A program made the translations under genes and the position numbers. The notes beneath the pieces were generated by a model. That model was not told where the DNA came from, did no database searches, and saw only the letters and a list, made by a program, of their open reading frames with translations. Positions 6,699 through 11,045 of a stretch of DNA of 11,045 nt are shown here, in pieces (the first letter of the stretch is position 1; every line of letters begins with the position of its first letter). The stretch is taken from positions 1 through 11,045 of the forward strand of contig JAGDBE010000184.1 in the NCBI GenBank assembly GCA_017959195.1. Direction: 5' to 3'. This DNA is from Clostridia bacterium (GTDB lineage Bacteria; Bacillota; Clostridia; Oscillospirales; CAG-382).

Positions 6699-7844
6699 TT
6701 AACAGAGTTTCAGCAATTTTCCTGCGTTTTCGCAGAACTGATACTGTTCGTACGCCTTTTTATCTTTTCTCACGGCACTCACCCTTTGCGCTATAACTAT
6801 CTGTTTTTCCTTACGCGCGATTCTCATAAGTTCCGCGGCGCTTTCGCTTTCCGACATTGCAAGAACGCCCGTATATCTTACGTTTTCCCTTGCTTTTTCC
6901 TCGGTTACTCCGAAAAACGCAAAGAGCATCATGCGTCTTATCTTTGCGTCGGTAAGCGTTTTGCTCTTTAATTTTTCAGCCGTTTCCTCAATGTTTTTAC
7001 TTTCTTTTGCGGCGTTTACAAGCGCGTATTCAAGGCCTCCCGAAAGTTCGCATATATCTTTCAAGCGTTCCGGGGTCTCGCGCATGAGTGCAAGATGCAC
7101 GTTTTTCCAAAATCTTCTGTTTTTTTCCGCGCTTACGATATTATCTATGCCCAGGTCTTCGATATTATACGGAATATACTTATTTACGTCGTCGGTTTTT
7201 TCGTAAAAGCTCCGTCTTATATAAGACGACGACGCAAATTCGCCGCATACGGGTTCATTTGCGCCGTGTGCGGCGGTTCTTTTCACCGCAATCGGAACAA
7301 GGCTGCTGTTCGTCTTTATTATTGCTTTTACGTACTCGACCGCGAGGATATCGTTGGGATTTTCGAGAATGTCAGCGTATTCCTTACCGAGTTTTTCCCC
7401 GATTTTTTCGCTTCTCAAAGATGCAAAGCTCTTATTGGGGTTTTCTTTTCTCGATTTTTCGAGTTCTTTTACGAAATTCTCGTCCAGAAGTAATTCCGCT
7501 GTCTTTTTTATGCTTTCCAAGTCGGCGCACTCGGAGCCGAAAGCGAGATGCGAGCACATTCCGATTTTTTCGGCTATTTCAACGCCTTTTTCGGCGAATT
7601 TTTCCGCCGTCATGCAGCAATACGGGAACGGCAGTTCAAGAACGACGCCGGCGCCGTTCTCAACCGCCTTTTTTGCCCTTGCGTATTTATCGGCGAAGGC
7701 AATTTCTCCTCTTTGAACGAAATCTCCGCTCATTATGCAGACCTGCGGGAGTCCTAAGTTCTTTTTCACGTACTCCAGCTGATACTTATGGCCGTTATGA
7801 AAAGGATTATATTCGCATATTACAGCGCACGCTTTATTCTGCAT
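6699..7844 (-). CDS. tmcAL: tRNA(Met) cytidine acetate ligase TmcAL (YlbM)
   Basis: A 381-residue protein of the TmcAL family. It activates acetate with ATP and acetylates the wobble cytidine C34 of elongator tRNA-Met (ac4C34), preventing misreading of Ile AUA codons. The nucleotidyltransferase signature is clear: CEYNPFHNGH at residues 10-19 with HxGH at 16-19, then MSGDFVQRGE at 38-47, a further conserved block AFGSE near 101-105, and SSSYIRRSFYEK in the middle. This is somewhat shorter than B. subtilis YlbM (about 415 residues). The start is supported by GGGAG about six bases before the ATG at 7844. It follows asnB by 29 bases with no terminator, so the two are likely cotranscribed. Confidence 0.94.
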   Translation of the reverse strand: MQNKACAVICEYNPFHNGHKYQLEYVKKNLGLPQVCIMSGDFVQRGEIAFADKYARAKKAVENGAGVVLELPFPYCCMTAEKFAEKGVEIAEKIGMCSHLAFGSECADLESIKKTAELLLDENFVKELEKSRKENPNKSFASLRSEKIGEKLGKEYADILENPNDILAVEYVKAIIKTNSSLVPIAVKRTAAHGANEPVCGEFASSSYIRRSFYEKTDDVNKYIPYNIEDLGIDNIVSAEKNRRFWKNVHLALMRETPERLKDICELSGGLEYALVNAAKESKNIEETAEKLKSKTLTDAKIRRMMLFAFFGVTEEKARENVRYTGVLAMSESESAAELMRIARKEKQIVIAQRVSAVRKDKKAYEQYQFCENAGKLLKLC

Positions 7845-7873
7845 CGCACTCTCCCTTTCTCACGGTTTTTTGA

Positions 7874-9763
7874 TTAAAGTCTTCCGTCAAGTATCATCTG
7901 TCTTGTGTTATCGGCTTCGCCGACGTAAATCCTGTACCAGCTTATAAACGTGAGTATCGTCCAGAGCTGCTTATAATAGTCGCCCTCGCCTTTTCTGTGC
8001 GCTTCGAGCAGTTTTACCGCCTGCTCTTTATCTATATACTCGTCGGCGTACGGCGATTTTATTATGCCGAGCGCCCAGTCGTACAGTTCGTCCTTTAGCC
8101 ACACCCTTATCGGCACGGGATAGCCGAGTTTCGGGCGCATTACCGTTTCTTCGTTCACGATGTCGCGGAAGGCGTGTCTTAAAATATATTTCGTCGTGCC
8201 GTTTCTGAGTTTATCGTCGTCGCAGAGTATGCGCGCCGCCTCAAACACCTCTTTATCGAGGTACGGGACTCTCGCTTCGAGCGAGTGCGCCATGGAAAGT
8301 CTGTCGCCCTTTACCAAAATATCGCTTTTGAGCCAGGTATTCATATCGCAGTACTGCATTTTGGTAAGCGTCGACATGCCCTTTACTTCCGCGTAGATAT
8401 CCTTTGTTCTATCGGTGAACTTAACGTTCGGATCCGTCTTTTTATAAAATTTTGCCTTTTCGGTTTCGTCGAAAATAAAGGAGTTTCCGACAAATCTTTC
8501 TTCAACCGGAGTTGTGCCCCTGGCAAGCAGGTGTTTGCCCTTCACGCTTTCGGGAAGCGTCTTTGCAAGCAGTTTCAGCGGCGCTTTTACCGGCGTCGGC
8601 AGTTTATAAATCTTATCGGATGAAAGCGCGGTACGGTAAACCTTATAGCCTGCGAAAAACTCGTCGGAGCCCTCGCCCGAAAGCACGACCTTCACGTGTC
8701 TCGCGGCTTCTTCGCATATCAAATAAATCGCAACGACCGACGGGTCCGCCATCGGTGAATCGAGGTGGTATATTACCTTATCGTACGCCCTGAAAAACTC
8801 GTCGAGCCCCGCTTCGAGCTTTATATGCTCGACGTCGATATGCTTTGCTATTTCAGAGGCGTTATCTATTTCGGAATAGTCCTTTACGCCGAAAGCGACG
8901 GTGAATGCCTTTATTCCGGGGCAGATCTTTGACGCAACGGCGGTGATTACCGCGGAATCTATTCCGCTCGACAAAAACGAGCCTACCGGCACGTCGCTGA
9001 GCATATGCGCCGCAATACTATTCTCCACGGCTTTTCTGAGCCGTTTTTCCTTCTCGTCGAACGAGATGCTCTTATCGGGCTTAAAGGATATGTCTATATA
9101 CGGTTTCGGCTTTACTTTTTCGCCCTGCTTTAAGAACACGTAATGCCCCGCCGGAAGTATCTTTATATCGTCGGTTACGGTATCCGGCTCGGTTACGTAC
9201 TGGAAAGTAAAGTAGCTCTGCAGATACTCGTCGTTTACCGAATACGACGGCATATTGCTATCGAACAGAAACGCCTTGAATTCCGACGAGAACACTATTC
9301 CGCTTTCGTTTTCCCTATAATAAAACGGCTTTATTCCGAACGGGTCGCGTCCCGCAAACAGCGTCTTTTCCTCTCTGTCGTATATCACTATCGAAAACAT
9401 TCCGCGAAGCTCTTCTATGAACCTTTCGCCGACTTTTTCATACAATGTTACTATCGTCTCTATCTCGGAACGCGTTTCAAACACGTATCCCTCTTTCATG
9501 AGCTTATCCCTGATTTCGAGATAATTATAGATTTCTCCGTTGAAAATGCCCGTGTACCTTCCGCTTTTGTCGGTAAACGGCTGCGTGCCTTTCTCAAGGT
9601 CAATAATACTCAGCCTGCGGAACGCAAGCGCCGCGCTTTCGTCTATTACCGACTGCGCGTCGTCGGGCCCTCTGTGCCTTATGCACTCCGACATCTTTTC
9701 AAGGTCTTCCTTGTCCTTCTCGGTCAACGGGTATGCTTTAAATATTCCGGCAAATCCACACAT
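7874..9763 (-). CDS. asnB: Asparagine synthetase (glutamine-hydrolysing)
   Basis: A 629-residue class II glutamine amidotransferase that makes asparagine from aspartate, ATP and glutamine. The N-terminal glutaminase domain starts at MCGFAGIF, so C2 becomes the N-terminal nucleophile after Met removal. RHRGPDD (29-35), RRLSIID (49-55), FNGEIYN (74-80) and GRDPFGIKPFYY complete the active site. The synthetase domain has the pyrophosphate loop SSGIDS at 265-270 and LSGEGSDEFFAGY further on. All expected catalytic residues seem present. The length is close to B. subtilis AsnB (632). AAAGGA lies about 11 bases before the ATG at 9763, partly inside a small 5-bp stem (ATTCC 9773-9777, GGAAT 9786-9790). 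It is the first gene of the minus-strand cluster, with promoters and a palindromic repeat in its leader. No T-box leader is visible. Confidence 0.96.
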   Translation of the reverse strand: MCGFAGIFKAYPLTEKDKEDLEKMSECIRHRGPDDAQSVIDESAALAFRRLSIIDLEKGTQPFTDKSGRYTGIFNGEIYNYLEIRDKLMKEGYVFETRSEIETIVTLYEKVGERFIEELRGMFSIVIYDREEKTLFAGRDPFGIKPFYYRENESGIVFSSEFKAFLFDSNMPSYSVNDEYLQSYFTFQYVTEPDTVTDDIKILPAGHYVFLKQGEKVKPKPYIDISFKPDKSISFDEKEKRLRKAVENSIAAHMLSDVPVGSFLSSGIDSAVITAVASKICPGIKAFTVAFGVKDYSEIDNASEIAKHIDVEHIKLEAGLDEFFRAYDKVIYHLDSPMADPSVVAIYLICEEAARHVKVVLSGEGSDEFFAGYKVYRTALSSDKIYKLPTPVKAPLKLLAKTLPESVKGKHLLARGTTPVEERFVGNSFIFDETEKAKFYKKTDPNVKFTDRTKDIYAEVKGMSTLTKMQYCDMNTWLKSDILVKGDRLSMAHSLEARVPYLDKEVFEAARILCDDDKLRNGTTKYILRHAFRDIVNEETVMRPKLGYPVPIRVWLKDELYDWALGIIKSPYADEYIDKEQAVKLLEAHRKGEGDYYKQLWTILTFISWYRIYVGEADNTRQMILDGRL

Positions 9764-9811
9764 CTATTTTTTATTCCTTTCTATTGGAATTTATGTTTTA
9801 TTTTTTTCTCT

Positions 9812-9841
9812 GTTACTTTCTCTCAGGAGAGAGAAAGTAAC
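9812..9841. repeat. Palindromic repeat, copy 1 (in the asnB leader)
   Basis: A perfect inverted repeat of 13-base arms, GTTACTTTCTCTC and GAGAGAAAGTAAC, around a four-base loop AGGA. A nearly identical copy lies at 11017-11045, and both are preceded on the plus strand by a T-rich run ending in CTG. Neither orientation gives a U-tract after the stem, so it is not an intrinsic terminator. Because the asnB promoters lie upstream of it, the hairpin would be transcribed in the asnB leader about 50 bases before the start codon. It looks like a member of a dispersed palindromic repeat family. Confidence 0.85.
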
Positions 9842-9886
9842 CAAAGAGAGCTGAAACTTTCAGGATTTTTATGCATAATAATTTCA

Positions 9887-9895
9887 ATTATAGCA
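9887..9895 (-). promoter_or_regulatory. Candidate extended -10 promoter of asnB (proximal)
   Basis: The minus strand reads TGCTATAAT, a TGn extended -10 followed by a perfect TATAAT. No good -35 hexamer is present at 16-18 bases, which extended -10 promoters can tolerate. It would give an asnB leader of about 115 bases that includes the palindromic repeat. Confidence 0.5.
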
Positions 9896-9906
9896 ATATT
9901 TAATAT

Positions 9907-9915
9907 ATTATAACA
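9907..9915 (-). promoter_or_regulatory. Candidate extended -10 promoter of asnB (distal)
   Basis: The minus strand reads TGTTATAAT, again a TGn plus perfect TATAAT, 20 bases upstream of the proximal candidate. The -35 region is poor. One or both of these elements probably serves asnB. Confidence 0.5.
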
Positions 9916-9976
9916 TGTATTTGTTAATAATAAACTAAAAAAATTAATATTTTTTTCAACATTATTTGAAAAAAAA

Positions 9977-9985
9977 TGGTATACT
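9977..9985 (+). promoter_or_regulatory. Extended -10 promoter of the 105-residue gene, with an upstream dyad
   Basis: TGGTATACT is a TGn extended -10 with five of six TATAAT bases. A weak -35-like TTCAAC lies 19 bases upstream. The arms TTTTTTCAA (9951-9959) and TTGAAAAAA (9966-9974) form a dyad covering the -35 zone, a possible operator or simply a product of AT richness. Transcription should begin near 9992, about 36 bases before the ATG. Confidence 0.55.
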
Positions 9986-10027
9986 TATCTTAGAGGCAGT
10001 AAAAATATTTTTAAGGAGGGTGTTTTT

Positions 10028-10345
10028 ATGAAAAAATTAGTTTACTGGATCGGCGCTTTTGTTTCTCTCGCCGCTATCTGCACCGCAATCGCCGTTTTCC
10101 TCAAAAAACTGAAGATCTCCCTTTCGATAGAAGGTATTGACGAAAATCTCGAAGACACCGAAAACTCTGATATAAACGTTTCCATTGAGGGCGAAGAAAA
10201 ACTCGAAGAAAAGGCGAAAGAGATTACCGACAAAATCGAAAAAGCGAAAAAATTCGTGAAAGAGTCCGAAAGCGACATCTTCGACGACCTTTTTGAAGAA
10301 AAACCCGACGACGAGATAGAAGTCGAAATTTCAAAAGAAGACTGA
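10028..10345 (+). CDS. Unrecognised 105-residue membrane-anchored acidic protein
   Basis: I do not recognise a family. Residues 1-4 are MKKL, residues 5-25 form one hydrophobic membrane helix (WIGAFVSLAAICTAIAVF), and KKLK follows, so the topology is ambiguous from charge alone. The remainder is very acidic, with a likely amphipathic or coiled-coil stretch at about 57-83 (EKLEEKAKEITDKIEKAKKF) and a Glu/Asp tail. There is no cleavable signal peptide motif that I can defend. The start is secure, since AAGGAGG at 10013-10019 lies eight bases before the ATG, a near-perfect ribosome site. The gene has its own promoter and its own intrinsic terminator, so it is a monocistron and probably well expressed. 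It is divergent from asnB. Confidence 0.82.
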   Translation: MKKLVYWIGAFVSLAAICTAIAVFLKKLKISLSIEGIDENLEDTENSDINVSIEGEEKLEEKAKEITDKIEKAKKFVKESESDIFDDLFEEKPDDEIEVEISKED

Positions 10346-10357
10346 TTTTTAAAAAAA

Positions 10358-10386
10358 CGCCGCAGCTTACTGCGGCGCTTTTTTTA
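10358..10386 (+). terminator. Intrinsic terminator after the 105-residue gene
   Basis: Arms CGCCGCAG (10358-10365) and CTGCGGCG (10370-10377) form a perfect 8-bp GC-rich stem with loop CTTA. A T-rich tract starts at 10379. Seven A residues precede the stem, so it could also act on the minus strand. The stem starts 13 bases after the stop codon. Confidence 0.93.
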
Positions 10387-10394
10387 TTTTTTTA

Positions 10395-10423
10395 TTGAAA
10401 TAATCCGAAAAATATTGTATAAT
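10395..10423 (+). promoter_or_regulatory. Sigma-A promoter of the 169-residue membrane protein gene
   Basis: TTGAAA (10395-10400), a 17-base spacer and a perfect TATAAT (10418-10423). Only one base departs from consensus. Transcription should start near 10430, about 26 bases before the ATG at 10456. It lies directly after the preceding terminator, so the gene is transcribed independently. Confidence 0.88.
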
Positions 10424-10455
10424 ATATTCATCTACAACAGAAACGAGTTGATTTT

Positions 10456-10965
10456 ATGAAAAAATACGAACCCGACAACCTGAATACCGGATACGCGGAG
10501 TTCCTTACTTCCGTTGACGTAACGCCCGGCATCGTCCTTGCAAGAATCGGAATTTGTCTTGCCGCCCTTGGTATTATCATTATCTCCATGCGCGCAACTT
10601 TGAACACCATGCCGGCTGTAAGTTTCTTCCTTCTCGTTGCGCTTTTGTTCGTTACCTACTTCGTTCTTCGTTACACGAAGGTTGAATACGAGTACATCAT
10701 CGCAACCGGCGAGTTCGAACTGTCGAGAATACTCGCGGAAAGGTCGAGAAAGGTATGCCTTACCTTCAAAACCGCCGATATAGAAAGCGTTTCGGAGGGC
10801 ATCGACTCATCCGTCTCTCCCATTTTCTATACCTGCAAAAAGAAAGACAAATTCGCCTACACCATCGTCTACAAGTCCGGCGGAGTTAAAAAGGCAATCG
10901 TTATTTCGGCGCCGCCGAAAACGGTTCAGTGCCTCAAATACTACTGCACAAGCGCGTTTAAATGA
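10456..10965 (+). CDS. 169-residue protein with two membrane segments, resembling the DUF6106 family
   Basis: Two hydrophobic segments, about residues 26-44 and 52-72, are separated by a short basic loop (MRATLN). The remaining 95 residues begin VEYEYIIATGEFELSRILAERSRK and contain alternating strands (FKTADIESVSE, FAYTIVYKSGG, KKAIVISAPP), suggesting a PH-like cytoplasmic beta domain. The YEYEY...GE.E...I....RK pattern next to two membrane helices is what I recall for small Clostridia membrane proteins grouped as DUF6106; this is memory, not a search, and the function is unknown. The ribosome site is weak (only GAG 8-10 bases before the ATG), in contrast to its strong promoter. It has its own promoter and terminator. 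Confidence 0.82.
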   Translation: MKKYEPDNLNTGYAEFLTSVDVTPGIVLARIGICLAALGIIIISMRATLNTMPAVSFFLLVALLFVTYFVLRYTKVEYEYIIATGEFELSRILAERSRKVCLTFKTADIESVSEGIDSSVSPIFYTCKKKDKFAYTIVYKSGGVKKAIVISAPPKTVQCLKYYCTSAFK

Positions 10966-10979
10966 GATTTGAATTTTAA

Positions 10980-11014
10980 CCCCCGATGCCTCGGCATCGG
11001 GGGTTTGTTTTTTT
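10980..11014 (+). terminator. Intrinsic terminator after the 169-residue protein gene
   Basis: Arms CCCCCGATGC (10980-10989) and GCATCGGGGG (10994-11003) form a perfect 10-bp stem with tetraloop CTCG, followed by TTTGTTTTTTT. It lies 14 bases after the stop codon. Its T tract merges into the left flank of the second palindromic repeat. Confidence 0.95.
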
Positions 11015-11016
11015 CT

Positions 11017-11045
11017 GTTACTTTCTCTCAGGTGAGAGAAAGTAA
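11017..11045. repeat. Palindromic repeat, copy 2 (cut by the window edge)
   Basis: The left arm GTTACTTTCTCTC (11017-11029), loop AGGT and the first 12 bases of the right arm GAGAGAAAGTAA (11034-11045) are present. Over 30 bases (11016-11045 against 9811-9840) the two copies differ only at one loop base (T at 11033, A at 9828). The two copies have the same orientation, judged from the AGG loop and the T-rich flank. The element may continue beyond the window. Confidence 0.85.

Larger units (their letters stand above)
9764..10027. other. Divergent AT-rich intergenic region between asnB and the 105-residue gene
   Basis: This stretch of 264 bases holds no gene. From left to right it contains the asnB ribosome site, the first copy of a palindromic repeat (9812-9841), a small CTGAAA-c-TTTCAG dyad (9851-9863), two minus-strand extended -10 elements (9887-9895, 9907-9915), a dyad TTTTTTCAA/TTGAAAAAA (9951-9974), a plus-strand extended -10 (9977-9985) and the Shine-Dalgarno of the 105-residue gene. 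Confidence 0.8.

Noticed and set aside
7088..7873. Arg/Phe-rich plus-strand frame of 261 codons opposite tmcAL
   Set aside because: It is antisense to the well-supported TmcAL frame, has an implausible amino-acid composition and no recognisable domain.
9812..9841. Intrinsic terminator
   Set aside because: The stem is strong, but neither strand has a T tract directly after it: on the plus strand CCAAAGAGAG follows, on the minus strand AGAGAAAAAAAT.
9143..9913. Long plus-strand open frame of 256 codons opposite asnB and running into the palindromic repeat
   Set aside because: It is antisense to a clear AsnB frame, has no family resemblance and is rich in Arg, Phe, Tyr and Ser as expected from reading the complement of coding DNA. 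Its end translates the repeat, a common cause of spurious predictions.
9764..9960. T-box or other amino-acid riboswitch before asnB
   Set aside because: The leader is too short and I find no AGGGTGGNACCGCG-like antiterminator sequence and no terminator stem.

Overview
The window looks like a chromosomal segment of a Bacillota (Clostridia-type) bacterium, probably an uncultured gut-type lineage. The evidence is indirect: RicT, DarA and TmcAL are Firmicutes-typical proteins, Shine-Dalgarno sites are AGGAGG-like, promoters are of sigma-A type, and the 169-residue membrane protein resembles a small family I associate with Clostridia. No species call is possible from sequence alone.

Layout. From about 9.76 kb down to position 1, nine complete genes and the first ten codons of a tenth run on the minus strand, with gaps of 32 bases or fewer except for a 71-base gap before ruvC that holds a promoter. 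In transcription order they are asnB (asparagine synthetase), tmcAL (tRNA-Met cytidine acetate ligase), an unrecognised 140-residue protein, ruvC (Holliday junction resolvase), darA (cyclic-di-AMP-binding PII-like protein), holB (DNA polymerase III delta' subunit), ricT (PSP1-family protein with a very large Asn-rich N-terminal extension), truB (tRNA pseudouridine-55 synthase), glyA (serine hydroxymethyltransferase), maf (nucleotide pyrophosphatase) and the truncated gene. I see no intrinsic terminator in this stretch. A perfect-consensus promoter (TTGACA, 17 bases, TATAAT) immediately before ruvC makes ruvC-to-maf a transcription unit of its own, with possible read-through from asnB. The darA-holB-ricT core matches the Bacillus subtilis darA(yaaQ)-yaaR-holB-ricT(yaaT) cluster without yaaR. 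The rest of the order (ruvC in front, truB-glyA-maf behind) is lineage-specific.

A divergent, AT-rich intergenic region (9764-10027) separates this cluster from two plus-strand genes that each have their own promoter and intrinsic terminator: a 105-residue membrane-anchored acidic protein and a 169-residue protein with two membrane segments. A 30-base palindromic repeat occurs twice with one mismatch, once in the asnB leader and once at the right edge just after the last terminator, so the two copies bracket this 1.2-kb module.

Most genes are core housekeeping (DNA replication and repair, tRNA modification, one-carbon and Asn metabolism, nucleotide-pool cleaning, c-di-AMP and RNA-processing regulation). 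I found no defence system, mobile-element gene, CRISPR array or RNA gene. The items most worth a second look are the palindromic repeat pair, the Asn-rich RicT extension built on 9-base DNA repeats, the delta' protein that has lost its P-loop and SRC motifs, and the three unrecognised proteins.
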